Shown here piece by piece: positions 18,677-29,060 of a stretch of 64,000 nucleotides of DNA (the stretch's first letter is position 1; each line of letters begins with the position of its first letter). The DNA comes from Acidobacteriota bacterium. GTDB taxonomy: Bacteria > Acidobacteriota > Vicinamibacteria > Vicinamibacterales > 2-12-FULL-66-21. The DNA lies in NCBI GenBank assembly GCA_003222675.1, contig QHWT01000047.1, forward strand, positions 62,069-126,068, in the 5' to 3' direction. The notes beneath the pieces are model-generated. The model was not told where the DNA came from. It saw only the letters and a list, made by a program, of their open reading frames with translations, and did not search any database. The position numbers and the translations under genes are program-made.

Positions 18677-20408
18677 TCAGCTTCGCGGAATTTGTTCGAG
18701 GCTGTAACGGAACAACGACACGGCGACTCGGTGAGCATGGCAATGTTGGGCCAACTCATCGAGTCGCTCTTCTTCAATCCCCCGCACGCACACGATCACC
18801 TGATCGATCAGCCCGCCTGCCACGTACTCCAGGAGCTCGTCGTATCCGCCGAGCACTGCGTGGCCGCGAACGCGTCCGCCGAGCGCCCGCGGAGCGTCTG
18901 AGGCGAAGCCCACCATTCGCACCTGCCCGCCGCGCTGCGCGAGCAGCTCGTGCGCCACCAGCTGTTCGTCCGGGTCCGCGCCGTAGATGATGATCCTCGC
19001 GCCCGACACACGCCGCCGGATGTACTCGGTGATCAGCCGGAAGGACGCGCGCGAACCCATCAGCAGCAGCATCAGCAGCGCCGCATAGATGCAGCCCGAT
19101 GATGACCACTGCGGTGCCGAGGGCGACCCCTTTGGCAAACACCACCGCATCCATCAATCCGAAGTAGCGCCACATCCCGCGATAGGCTCCCACCAGGAAC
19201 AACGATGCGAGCTGCACGGCGATCACGACGGGGAGCGTCCGGAGAAACGTTGGGAAGAACGTCGAAAAAATGGCTGCCTCGAACCGCAGACGGTATGCCG
19301 CGTAGTAGGCGACGCACACGAGGCAGAAGTCCAGGGCGACTTCCGCGAACCGCCGCTTGTGCATGAAATCGATGATGACGGGCGTCATCGCGGCGGGCCG
19401 CGGCTCCGTCTCGTCGTAGACGCGCACCCGCGCCAGGTAGACGGCGAAAATCACGAGCGCGAGCACGAACGTGGCCGCCATCATGCCGGCCCAGTCGACT
19501 CCGAGCCAGCGGACCGACGCGCCGATTAATCCCGCGATGGCCGCGAGCGTCCAGAGGACGACGACGGCGGAGAACTCGGACAAGCCCATCGCGACCAGCC
19601 GGTGCGATGAGTGATCGCGCCCTCCCTGCGCCGGACTGCGTCCCGAGAGCAGTCGCAGCACCGTGACGAGCGTCGTATCGAAAATGGGAATCAGCAGCAC
19701 GAGCACCGGCGCGGCGATGATCGAGAGAAGCCCCGACGAGGCCGCGCCGGATCCGGACGTGTCGACCGCGACCGTGGCCAGGGTGAGCCCGATGAATAGG
19801 CTGCCCGTGTCCCCCATGAAAATGCTGGCGGGCGGCCTGTTGAACACGAGGAAGGCTGTCATCGCTCCAACCATCGCGACGAGCAGTTCGCGCTCGGCGA
19901 GCGTCGCGTCGGTCCCGGTGTTCAGCGCCAGCAGCAGCGCCATGGCCGATATGACGCCAACACCGGCGCAGAGTCCGTCCATGTTGTCGAGCAGGTTGAG
20001 CGCGTTCGTGATGCCCACGATCCAGACCAGGGTGAGGATCGCATCGAGGGTCAACGACCGCGTCCAGTGCAGCCGGTAGCCCGCATAGACGAACACGGCG
20101 GCGACGACGATCTCCGCAACCAGCTTCGTCGACGACTTCAACCCAACCACATCGTCAACCAGGCCGAGCACGGCGATGGCCGCGCCGCCAGCGAGAACGA
20201 GGCGCAGCGCTCCCGCGGGTGACGCGACGAGGCCGTCCAGGATCACCACGGCTGCGATCGCCACGCCGCCGAGAAGAGGCGTCGGCTTCTTGTGCCAGCG
20301 ATCCTCCTTTGGCCTCGCCACGCACCCGGTCTTCGCCGCGACGCGCTTCAGGAGGGGAATGAGCGCGAGCGCCCCGAGAAACGGCAGCACGAAATGCAGC
20401 AGCATCAT
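18677..20408 (-). pseudogene. WecA/MraY-like phospho-sugar transferase fused to FlaA1/CapD-like N-terminal membrane + nucleotide-binding region, interrupted by a frameshift near 19080-19100
   Basis: MMLLHFVLPFLGALALIPLLKRVAAKTG...NLLDNMDGLCAG...IFMGDTGSLFIGL in one frame; YAALLMLLLMGSRASFRLITEYIRRRVSGARIIIYGADPDEQL in the next. Confidence 0.72.
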
Positions 20409-21310
20409 GGCCGCGGGCCGTCCGACGCCGTCCGGTCGTTGAGCAGCAGGAGCGCGCGCATGCGCAGCGTCAGCCCCGCATAGACGAGAGGCCGCGCGAG
20501 GCGCAGTGCCGCGCCCGCATGCTTCGTGAAGTATCGATAGGCGCTGCGATGAAACGCGACAATCGAGGCGGGACTCGACCGGCTGCTGCGTCCGCACAGA
20601 TGCGTGACCGATGCGAGCGGGCAATACACCGTGCGCCAGCCTGCCCGTTTGAGCCGGAAGCACAGGTCAGCGTCTTCCCAGTACAGAAAAAAGCCTTCGT
20701 CCATCCCGCTGACGGCGACGAACGCGTCGCGCCGGACCATCATCGATGCGCCCGACACCCAGTCGACGTCAACGGGCGCGGTGACGCCCGGCCGGGTCAG
20801 CACGTTCATGCGGCTGAGAGGGTTCCCGGGGAAAAAGCGCGTGAGCCAGCTCGCCCTCCCCGCAATGGATGTCGTGAAGCCGGGGAACCGCCGCGCCGAT
20901 CCCTGGATGCTGCCGTCCCGATCGCGGACGAGCGATCCCGCGACGGCGACATCGAGGTGCGCGTCCATCCAGTCGATGAGAGTCCGGCACGCATCCGGCT
21001 CCGCCACCGCGTCGGGATTGAGGAGCCACAGATACGCTCCGCGTGCGAGCGCCGCGCCACGATTGATCCCGGCGGCGAAGCCAGGATTCGTCGCAATCGG
21101 CACGAGATGTACTGCGGGAAATCGCCGGGATACGGCCGTAGCGGCGTCCGCGTCGCTATCGTGATCCACCAGGATGATCTCGATCGACGATAGCGTCTGC
21201 CGCGCGAGCGACTCGAGACACGCCGTCAGCTCCGGATAGGCGTGATAGTTCACGATGATGACGGACGCCGTGACGTGCGGTGCGTTCAGCTCACCCGCGC
21301 CGATAGACAT
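20405..21310 (-). CDS. Glycosyltransferase family 2
   Basis: Start MSIGAGELNAPHVTASVIIVNYHAYPELTACLESL; LLNPDAVAEPDACRTLIDW; GFFLYWEDADLCFRLKRAGW. Confidence 0.9.
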   Translation of the reverse strand: MSIGAGELNAPHVTASVIIVNYHAYPELTACLESLARQTLSSIEIILVDHDSDADAATAVSRRFPAVHLVPIATNPGFAAGINRGAALARGAYLWLLNPDAVAEPDACRTLIDWMDAHLDVAVAGSLVRDRDGSIQGSARRFPGFTTSIAGRASWLTRFFPGNPLSRMNVLTRPGVTAPVDVDWVSGASMMVRRDAFVAVSGMDEGFFLYWEDADLCFRLKRAGWRTVYCPLASVTHLCGRSSRSSPASIVAFHRSAYRYFTKHAGAALRLARPLVYAGLTLRMRALLLLNDRTASDGPRP

Positions 21311-22427
21311 CGTGGGCCTTCTGATAGCTCTCGCGCGTGAGAGCCGCGGTGGTATCCCAGGAAAAATCCCGCGCGCGATCACGGGCGCGTGTCTTCAGTT
21401 CGAGCTGCCGGCCCGTGTCTTCCAGCAGCCGCTCGATGGCGTCGGCGATCTGCGGCATATCCAGCGGGTCGATCAGCTCCGCGGCAGCTCCGGCCACTTC
21501 ACGCATCGACGACACACCCGACGTGATCGTGGGCACGCCGCACGACAGCGCCTCCAGTACGGGGATTCCGAATCCTTCGTACAGCGATGGGTAGACGAAC
21601 ACGCGCGCGCCCGCATATAACGCGGGGAGATCCGCTTCAGGCACGTACCCGGGCAAACGAACGCGGCCGGCCAGCGGCCGCAGTGCCGCATCGAGCTCCG
21701 CGCGGTGCCATCCGGGAGCGCCCGCGAGCACGAGCGCAGGCGTCGATGGACGACGCGCCGTGAGTATCCCATACGCCTGCAGCAGCCGCGGAAGGTTCTT
21801 CCGTGGCTCCAGTCGGCCGACGTACAGAACGTAATCCGCCGGCAGATCGTACCGCCGGCGCACGTCGGCAATGGCGGCCGGATCAATGTCTTCGCGGTAC
21901 GCGGGAGAAACGGCAAGCGGCGTGACGTCGATGCGGTCGCCCGGGATCCCGAGCCATCGTTCAATGTCCTGCTTCGTGCTCTCCGAGATCGCGATCAGGC
22001 GGTCGGCGCGTCTCGCGCTCGCCGGAATCATTGCGCGGAAAAACAATCGTTTGATGAACGTGTGATGCTCCGGCAGCGCAAAGAACGTCATGTCCATCAC
22101 GCCGACAACCGAAGCACACGGCAACGGCGCGAGCGGCCGCGTGTAGTGGGGAGAGTGCAGCACATCGAGGCGGAGCCGCGCCGCGAGCCGCGGAAGCGCC
22201 GACTGCTCCCAGGCGAGGCGGATGGGACGGCTCGGCAGCCGGATGCCGATGGTGGTGAATCTGGGTGCGAGGCGTCGAAGCTCCTGCGCGTGTTCGCGGC
22301 GTGCGAGCAGCCAGTACTCATTCTCGAAGTCGATGCGCTGCAAGGCGCCAACGAGCTCGACCAGATAAAACGCGACTCCCCCTTTGAGGCGCGGCAGCGC
22401 CGTGAGATCTATTCCGACTCGGACCAT
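21291..22427 (-). CDS. Glycosyltransferase family 4
   Basis: 378-aa ORF; VLYVGRLEPRKNLPRLLQAYGIL and VYPSLYEGFGIPVLEALSCGVPTITS. Confidence 0.95.
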   Translation of the reverse strand: MVRVGIDLTALPRLKGGVAFYLVELVGALQRIDFENEYWLLARREHAQELRRLAPRFTTIGIRLPSRPIRLAWEQSALPRLAARLRLDVLHSPHYTRPLAPLPCASVVGVMDMTFFALPEHHTFIKRLFFRAMIPASARRADRLIAISESTKQDIERWLGIPGDRIDVTPLAVSPAYREDIDPAAIADVRRRYDLPADYVLYVGRLEPRKNLPRLLQAYGILTARRPSTPALVLAGAPGWHRAELDAALRPLAGRVRLPGYVPEADLPALYAGARVFVYPSLYEGFGIPVLEALSCGVPTITSGVSSMREVAGAAAELIDPLDMPQIADAIERLLEDTGRQLELKTRARDRARDFSWDTTAALTRESYQKAHDVYRRG

Positions 22428-23755
22428 TCGAGTCTGCCGACTTCTACCACGGTTTCAAGCGCGGACCCAAACGCGAGCACGAACCAGAGAAATGACATGT
22501 TGTACGCGGGACTGCCGACCCAGTACACCGCAATCATCACGAATCCCATCAACGCTGCCGCCGCGAGCGTGCGCTGCTCCGCCGAACGGGAGCGCTGAAA
22601 GGCCGCACAGATCCGGCGGCCCACTTCGAGCAGATACCCGGAGAACGCAAGCGTCCCGATGACTCCGGTCGTGACGATCACAATCAGCAGAAAGCTGTAG
22701 AGGCGCGAGAAACCGACGTCCGGTTCTCCCTCGACGACAAACAGATACCGATCGACGAGTGCCGGCACGGATCCCGGGCCCACACCCACGATCGGATGAT
22801 CTCCCACCATTCGCAGACCGGTCACCTGGGCCGAGAGGCGTTCAATAGCCGAATGGTCGCGCAAGAGCGCGAGTCGGCGCTCGTCGAGCAGCACGGGCCA
22901 GATCGTCAGCGCGATCGTGACGGCGACCGTGACCGGGACGATCCAGCCGACGTTGCGGCCGCGGCGCAGCAGCAGCCACGCGAACATTCCGGCGGCCAGC
23001 GGCGGAATGGCGGCGCGCGAGAACGTCAGCACGAGACCGACGGCAATCAGAAGGGACTCGAGAATCCATCGCGCGCGGGCCCGTTGCAGAATTCGCGCAA
23101 AAGAGAACGCCAGCGCGAGCGCCAGGTACCCTGCCCAGAAGGTCGGCTCGGGCGCAGAGCCGTAGGCACGTGGCAGCGCAATCCAGCTGCCGCCGCCGTG
23201 CCAGTTCAACGTATGCGCCTTGAAGTACAGATTGGAGGTCCGGAGCCATTCCGCATACGGCCATCCATAGACGACGGATGCGACCTGATAGACGGAGAGC
23301 AGTGCCCCGACGCACCCTGTCGCGATGAATGCGTCCCGCAGCCGGATCAGACGCGCGGTCGTCTGCATCTGCAGCGCGGCCATGAGCACCACGTAATGCG
23401 CTCCCATGTACACGACATTGGCAAGCTGCATCACGTTCGCGGCGAAGAGCGCGCTATCCTGCGAGCGCAAAAACGCCCAGCCCGCGGATACGCCGGCGAT
23501 GAAGAGCCAACCGGCGAGAAACGGAAGCGCGCCATCGGTGCGGATGTAGCGTGCGAGGACGCCGGGAGCGGAGGCCACCAACACCGCCAGCACCGCCACG
23601 GTGATGTAGGGGAGAACGACAGACTTGCCCGCGAGCTGAAAGACTTCGAGATCCATCAGCGGCAGAGAGACGACAACGACGATCAACGCGCGATACAGGC
23701 GGGTTGCGGTCGCCTCATCGACGGCCAGGCGATCAGGCTCCAGTTCCGCTGCCAT
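22409..23755 (-). CDS. O-antigen ligase/polymerase-like membrane protein
   Basis: 448-aa polytopic ORF; MVGDHPIVGVGPGSVPALVDRYL motif typical of the WaaL/Wzy-like family. Confidence 0.82.
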   Translation of the reverse strand: MAAELEPDRLAVDEATATRLYRALIVVVVSLPLMDLEVFQLAGKSVVLPYITVAVLAVLVASAPGVLARYIRTDGALPFLAGWLFIAGVSAGWAFLRSQDSALFAANVMQLANVVYMGAHYVVLMAALQMQTTARLIRLRDAFIATGCVGALLSVYQVASVVYGWPYAEWLRTSNLYFKAHTLNWHGGGSWIALPRAYGSAPEPTFWAGYLALALAFSFARILQRARARWILESLLIAVGLVLTFSRAAIPPLAAGMFAWLLLRRGRNVGWIVPVTVAVTIALTIWPVLLDERRLALLRDHSAIERLSAQVTGLRMVGDHPIVGVGPGSVPALVDRYLFVVEGEPDVGFSRLYSFLLIVIVTTGVIGTLAFSGYLLEVGRRICAAFQRSRSAEQRTLAAAALMGFVMIAVYWVGSPAYNMSFLWFVLAFGSALETVVEVGRLEWSESE

Positions 23756-24665
23756 GTGCCACGGTGCCGTTCATTGGACCCATTCGGCCGCGCGCAAAAT
23801 CAACGAGGCCGCGCAGCATCCAGGCAGGCCGCTGGAAGTCGCCGGTGGCGATCCACTTCAGCAGGTTCGCGGCACGCGTGACGGAGAAATACAGCAGGAA
23901 CACGGCGTATCGCGGCCACGACGGCGCGTGTTTGCCCATGAAGTACGGGCGATTGCGGCTCGAATAGTAGACAGATATCGGAGACAGGGAGACGGGACCG
24001 GTCGCGCCCCGTTCGTAATGCCGCAGCCGCGCCGCCGGATTGAGAACACACCGGAATCCCGCGCGACGCGCGCGCACGATGAAGTCGGTGTCGTCGTAAT
24101 ACATGAAGTACGCAGCATCCATGACGCCGATTGCGCCGAAGACCTCCCGCGGCACCAGCAGACAGCACGTATCGGCATTGTCGATCTCCCGCGCGCCGCG
24201 CCGTGCTTCCATGACACCGCCAAAAAATGGCTCGCGCAGGCGGCCCAGCGTCCAGTCGAGCGCACCGGCATGGGAGTTGGACCGACCGGAGTCGTCCCAG
24301 ACCAGGGTGTAGCCGCTCACCAGCACGCCCGGCACTGCAACCGCGAGGAGCTCCTCGAGCATGCGCGCGTCGGGAAGCGTGTCGTAATTCATCAGCAGCA
24401 CGAATCGGTGCCCCCGGTCCAGACAATAAGCGATGCCCGCGTTGTTGCCGCCGGCGACGCCAAGGTTCGTGGCCTGTCGCAGAAGCGTCATGGAGGGAAA
24501 TTCACGGCAGGCTTCCTCCGCCGAGCCATCCGTCGACGCGTTGTCCACGAGAATGACTTCGAAGTCGGTTACGGTCCCCGCATGAAGGGCGCGCAGGCAG
24601 TCGTTCAGGAATCGACTGCCGTTGTAGTTGACCAGCACGATGCCAACCGATGCGTCAGTGGTCAT
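23733..24665 (-). CDS. Glycosyltransferase family 2
   Basis: 310-aa ORF; IVLVNYNGSRFLNDCLRALHAG, LVDNASTDGSAEEACREFPSM, FMYYDDTDFIVRARRAGF. Confidence 0.92.
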   Translation of the reverse strand: MTTDASVGIVLVNYNGSRFLNDCLRALHAGTVTDFEVILVDNASTDGSAEEACREFPSMTLLRQATNLGVAGGNNAGIAYCLDRGHRFVLLMNYDTLPDARMLEELLAVAVPGVLVSGYTLVWDDSGRSNSHAGALDWTLGRLREPFFGGVMEARRGAREIDNADTCCLLVPREVFGAIGVMDAAYFMYYDDTDFIVRARRAGFRCVLNPAARLRHYERGATGPVSLSPISVYYSSRNRPYFMGKHAPSWPRYAVFLLYFSVTRAANLLKWIATGDFQRPAWMLRGLVDFARGRMGPMNGTVAHGSGTGA

Positions 24666-25794
24666 GCGCAGACCTCAGCAGGTTCATCGCGGCAAGCTCG
24701 CGATTGGCACTCTGCTCGGACGCGCCGGACACGGGCTCGGCACCGGCCCATTCCAGAAATTCTCGAACGCCGGATGCCAAGGGGACCTCGGGCCGATAGC
24801 CGAGGGCCAACGCCGCGTGGTGAAGATCTGCGACCGAATGGCGCACATCGCCGACACGATAGTCCCCTACGATCACGGGCGGCTCTGAACGCCCGGCAAC
24901 CGTGACGATCAGATCGGCAAGTTCCTTGATGATGGTCCTCGTGCCCGCGCCGACGTTGACCACGTCGAACCCGCTCAGCGGCGCATCGAACGCACGCACG
25001 ACCGCCGACGTCACATCGTCCACGTGCACGAAGTCGCGGCTTTCCTGCCCGTCCTCGAACACGCGCGGCGCGTCGCCGCGGCGCACCGCGTTGAAGAAGT
25101 GCGTCAGGATCCCGGTATACGGATTCGACAAGGACTGTCCGGCGCCGTAAACGTTCTGAAATCGCAAGGCGAACACGGGCACGCCGGTCGCCACACTGAA
25201 GTTGAACGCGAGGAGTTCCTGCGACAGTTTCGTCGTGCCGTATACCGATACGGGCGCCGTCCGGCTGCTCTCGTCGGTCGGAACGGACTGGATCGGTCCG
25301 CCGCAGGACGGACACGGCGGATCCCACTCTCCGCGGCTCAGACGTTCGGGCTCACGCGATGGCGGAAAGACGGGCCCGCAGTTCGCGCACGTATATCGCC
25401 CCTCACCATAGACCGCGCGGGAAGATGCGACGATGACGCGGCGGCAGCGTGATTCGCGCTGCAAGGCCTCGAAGACGCGCGCCGTGCCGGACACGTTCAC
25501 GTCGGTATAGCGGTGCATCGCATACATCGATTGACCGGTACCGGTCTCGGCCGCGAGGTGGACGACGAGATCCGCTGAATGCGCAGCCTGCTTGACTGCA
25601 TCGGCGTCGCGAACATCGGCGAGGCGGAGGTCGCATTCTGCGGAGATCCAGCCGGGCAGCACCGGGTTTGCGCCATGCACCTGCGCGACGAGCGCATCCA
25701 GAATCCGGACGTGCCAGCCCGCGGCGAGCGCCCGGCGAGCGAGCCGGCGGCCGATGAACCCGGCGCCGCCGGTAATCAGGATCGTGTCAGGCAT
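24655..25794 (-). CDS. NAD-dependent sugar-nucleotide epimerase/dehydratase with zinc-ribbon insertion
   Basis: 379-aa SDR; ILITGGAGFIGRRLARRAL; insertion YTCANCGPVFPPSREPERLSRGEWDPPCPSCGG. Confidence 0.9.
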   Translation of the reverse strand: MPDTILITGGAGFIGRRLARRALAAGWHVRILDALVAQVHGANPVLPGWISAECDLRLADVRDADAVKQAAHSADLVVHLAAETGTGQSMYAMHRYTDVNVSGTARVFEALQRESRCRRVIVASSRAVYGEGRYTCANCGPVFPPSREPERLSRGEWDPPCPSCGGPIQSVPTDESSRTAPVSVYGTTKLSQELLAFNFSVATGVPVFALRFQNVYGAGQSLSNPYTGILTHFFNAVRRGDAPRVFEDGQESRDFVHVDDVTSAVVRAFDAPLSGFDVVNVGAGTRTIIKELADLIVTVAGRSEPPVIVGDYRVGDVRHSVADLHHAALALGYRPEVPLASGVREFLEWAGAEPVSGASEQSANRELAAMNLLRSAHDH

Positions 25795-25800
25795 CTCACA

Positions 25801-26775
25801 TCACTTGCGCAGCCGGTAATACTGCACGACGCCGAAGTACTTGAGAAAGGTGCGCGACAGGAGATCGCGCTGCAACAGGTTCAGCGCGCGGCGGAGGCCG
25901 TGGTCAAACACCAGCCAGGGCACCAGCAGCGCCTTCCGCAGGGCCATCCACAGGTCGCTGCCGCGAAAATCCGCCACGGTAAGGCCCGCGGCGGCCAATT
26001 GACGCCGGACGGTAAACGGGGTCTGGAAGTGCTCCAGTTCTTCGGAGTGGTCCGCGTACGTCCATCGCTCACGGCCGCCATGGTGCACGCGATCGAAAAT
26101 CAATTTGAAGACGCCGACGGGATTGAAGTAATTCGGCGTGCTGAGGACAACGTCCCCTCCAGGCGCCAGCGCCCGCCGGAGCTCGGACAGGCATGCCGCG
26201 ACGTCCGGCAGATGTTCGATGACTTCGGTGATGACCACCTTTTCGAACTTGTCGCTCTGGAGGGGCAGCGACATCGCGTCGCCGACAACGAATAAAGCGT
26301 TGTCGATTGAGACGGCGCGGCGCTGCGCTTCACGGACCGCCGCGGCTGAAAAATCGATTCCAATGACCGCGCGCGCGCCTGACGGCAGGAGATGCTCGAA
26401 GGCAAACTGCCCCTGCGAGCAGCCCACGTCGAGGACGGCGCGACCGCGCACATCTCCGAGCATCCGCCGGGTGATGCGGAACACCGCTGGCAGCGACGTG
26501 CCGCCGGTCGTCACCTCGTAACGCGCACGCAGCCGGTCGGCGACTTCATCCCTGCCACTCGGCAGCAACACCAGAACATCATCGACGAGGGGGTACTCTG
26601 TTCCGCAGCCTGCGCAGACAACGTCGCGCGTTCCGGGATAGAGAACCGCGCGGCACGAGGGACAGGCGAGATACTCCGCGACCAATCGGCGCTTCGCCTC
26701 CGACAGTCCTCCCACCGGGACGGCTTCAGACACGTCGCCAGATTGCACGGAAGTAGGTCCGCTGGAACTGCTCAT
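25801..26775 (-). CDS. Class I SAM methyltransferase with Trm112-like zinc-binding region
   Basis: LACPSCRAVLYPGTRDVVCAGCGTEYPLVDDVLVLLP followed by AVLDVGCSQGQFAFEHLL; internal start MSSSSGPTSV preferred. Confidence 0.87.
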   Translation of the reverse strand: MSSSSGPTSVQSGDVSEAVPVGGLSEAKRRLVAEYLACPSCRAVLYPGTRDVVCAGCGTEYPLVDDVLVLLPSGRDEVADRLRARYEVTTGGTSLPAVFRITRRMLGDVRGRAVLDVGCSQGQFAFEHLLPSGARAVIGIDFSAAAVREAQRRAVSIDNALFVVGDAMSLPLQSDKFEKVVITEVIEHLPDVAACLSELRRALAPGGDVVLSTPNYFNPVGVFKLIFDRVHHGGRERWTYADHSEELEHFQTPFTVRRQLAAAGLTVADFRGSDLWMALRKALLVPWLVFDHGLRRALNLLQRDLLSRTFLKYFGVVQYYRLRK

Positions 26776-27583
26776 ATCGAAAGCGGGAACACCAGTGATT
26801 GTCGAGCCACGAGACCAGGCTGGTCTCGTGGGCATTATATCGGCTGGCCTCCGCGAGGCCGAAGCCGTGCGGCATCAGTCGCTGCGAGATTGCGGACATG
26901 CTGATCCCGTCGCGGTGATAGTGAAAGTCGGCGAACGTCGTATCCTGAGCCTCCCACTCGCGATGAAGAGTGGAATCCATTCTGGTATGGCGCAGGAGCC
27001 GATCGAGACCGCGCGGAATGATGGACCAGACCCGCCGCAGCGCGAACGAGCTCCTCGTCATTTCGGTCCGATGGGCCGGTTCGTGCACCAGGTATAGAAA
27101 GCCGCCAGGCGTGATTCGCTGCGCGAGCGCTTCTAACGTCTCGAGGTAGTCAGCGAGGTGATGCGCCACCGAACTCATCGAAACAATCTCGAACTCGCCG
27201 GCGTTGCTGGCGAGGAACCCTTCGATATCACGCTGATGCACGCGATAGCGGCCGCGCCAGGCCGGCACTCGTTCGAGCTTCGAACGAAGCACGTCGAGCA
27301 TTTCCGCGGACATATCCACGCCGTCGACTGTCGCGCCTTCCTCGAGGAATTGCACCGTGAGATTGCCTGTGCCGCAGCCGAGATCGAGGACGCGGCGTGG
27401 CGCTTCGGCGGCAAACGCGTGCACCATGCGACGAATATCCTTCGTCTGCAGCCGCTGCTCGAAGCTGTTGCGCATGTGCGGGTGCACGGTGTCGTACACG
27501 CGCGCCGTCATGCGGTGAAGCTGCAGGTTATCCGACAGAATGCGATCGCGTTCAGCCGCGGATGCCGTGCCCGTCGCCTTCAT
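26726..27583 (-). CDS. Class I SAM methyltransferase
   Basis: Start MKATGTASAAERDRIL; RVLDLGCGTGNLTVQFLEEGATVDGVDMS. Confidence 0.87.
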   Translation of the reverse strand: MKATGTASAAERDRILSDNLQLHRMTARVYDTVHPHMRNSFEQRLQTKDIRRMVHAFAAEAPRRVLDLGCGTGNLTVQFLEEGATVDGVDMSAEMLDVLRSKLERVPAWRGRYRVHQRDIEGFLASNAGEFEIVSMSSVAHHLADYLETLEALAQRITPGGFLYLVHEPAHRTEMTRSSFALRRVWSIIPRGLDRLLRHTRMDSTLHREWEAQDTTFADFHYHRDGISMSAISQRLMPHGFGLAEASRYNAHETSLVSWLDNHWCSRFRYEQFQRTYFRAIWRRV

Positions 27584-27596
27584 GTGCCAGATCCGA

Positions 27597-29060
27597 TCAA
27601 CCGCGTGTGGCCGCGACGGCCGATCCCGTCTCGGCCTGAGCAGGCATCCTAGAATCACGTCCGTTCGCAACGCCGGCGCCGGCCATGCCGAGCAAGGCCG
27701 CGCCCACACGCTCGCCTGACTTGCCGTCGACGCGGAAACACTGCTCGCTCACCAGCTGCGCGCGCGATTCGCGATCGAGGGCGGGGTTTTCCAGGTAGGC
27801 GTTGATGCGCTCGATGAGCTCCGTCTCGCTCGTCGCGACCCGGACGCCCCCAGTGCGCACCAGGTTCGCGTAATGCGTGAAGCCATAGACGCGCAGAACG
27901 GAGTCGGCCGGGTCGGGGCGACCGTAGCCGTCGAATCCGATATTGACGATCGGCGTGTCGACGATCGCGCTGTCGATGGTGAGCGTCGAGCCGGCATTCA
28001 GGGTGACATCTGAAAAACGCATCAGCGAGGCCAGATGGCGCATGTCGCGCTCCGAGACGTCCCACATCAGCGAGGCCGATTTCATCGCCGGAACGTCAAG
28101 GTGGACATGCGGGTACTTGCGGGCGATCTCGCGAAAGCGCTCCAGGTTCTCGGTGTGCGCGGTCCCCGCGCTGACCACCTGCGGGTGCACGCGAACGAGG
28201 ATCTGGACCGCACAGCGGAACCGTCCCTCGACCGCTGCGCGCGCCAGGATTTCCGCGATATCGCCGTTGTATGGAAACAACCAGGGCGTCACGGTTCCAA
28301 ACGTAATGAGCTTTCTCGAGGGATCGAGGCCAAGCTGACGAAAGAACTGGTCGCGCGAGCCAGGCTCGACCGGCCACGCATACACGTCGAAGTGCGAAAC
28401 GCCCGTGACGTGGACGCGGGAGGCCGGATAATCATGGAACTCGATCGCCTCGCGCTTCATGATGTCGTTCCACACGATCAATTCATCGGGCACGGCCGCC
28501 ATGTGGCCTTTCGAGGTCAGATTGTCCCAGCTGAGCACCACACACGCCGTGCGGACGCGAAAGCGCCGCGCGGCGCGCAGCAGGTGCGCATCCGCGGCAA
28601 TGCTTCCGGGGGTCCCTGTAACGACGAGCGACGGCGCGTACCGCGCGAACAGAGGATCGTAATGACGGCCCGGGAAGAGCAGCGCCTCGAGCCGCATCCA
28701 GGCGCGACGAGCAAAGCGTACGCGTCCGAAGATGGCGTTCAGCGCCCGCACCGCAACGTATCTGGGACGGCGGCTGCGATGAAAGCGCTCGTTTAGCGCA
28801 TGAATCGTGCGGTTCAGCCGCAGGTTCGCGAGCACGTACCGGCGAAATGCCGCCATCGCGTCCTCGAGCCGTCCCGTCTGCATGACCAGCGGCTCGATGA
28901 ACACGCCTGGCCCGCTGAACTCGCGCCGGAAGTACTCGTCGTTGTGATTCGGAGTCAGGATGACGATCGTCGCGCCGCCGCCGCGCACGGTTTTGAAGAC
29001 GTCAGTGCGCAAGAGATCGCGCGCCTGGAACCCGTGCGTAATGGAGAAGAAGATCGTCAT
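27597..29060 (-). CDS. Surface-carbohydrate biosynthesis protein (GTB / CDP-glycerol-transferase-like)
   Basis: Start MTIFFSITHGFQARDLLRTDVFKTV; YVAVRALN...DIMKREAIEFHDYPASRVHVTGVSHFDVYAW; SDVTLNAGSTLTIDSAIVDTPIVNIGFDG. Confidence 0.7.
   Translation of the reverse strand: MTIFFSITHGFQARDLLRTDVFKTVRGGGATIVILTPNHNDEYFRREFSGPGVFIEPLVMQTGRLEDAMAAFRRYVLANLRLNRTIHALNERFHRSRRPRYVAVRALNAIFGRVRFARRAWMRLEALLFPGRHYDPLFARYAPSLVVTGTPGSIAADAHLLRAARRFRVRTACVVLSWDNLTSKGHMAAVPDELIVWNDIMKREAIEFHDYPASRVHVTGVSHFDVYAWPVEPGSRDQFFRQLGLDPSRKLITFGTVTPWLFPYNGDIAEILARAAVEGRFRCAVQILVRVHPQVVSAGTAHTENLERFREIARKYPHVHLDVPAMKSASLMWDVSERDMRHLASLMRFSDVTLNAGSTLTIDSAIVDTPIVNIGFDGYGRPDPADSVLRVYGFTHYANLVRTGGVRVATSETELIERINAYLENPALDRESRAQLVSEQCFRVDGKSGERVGAALLGMAGAGVANGRDSRMPAQAETGSAVAATRG

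Noticed and set aside
18677-19150. Separate small sensor/CoA-binding protein (157-aa ORF)
   Set aside because: Its sequence continues the upstream frame of the WecA-FlaA1-like fusion after a frameshift; best treated as the C-terminal half of one damaged gene.
22796-23881. 361-aa plus-strand ORF opposite the O-antigen ligase-like gene
   Set aside because: Antisense low-complexity R/G/Q-rich translation; no recognisable domain.
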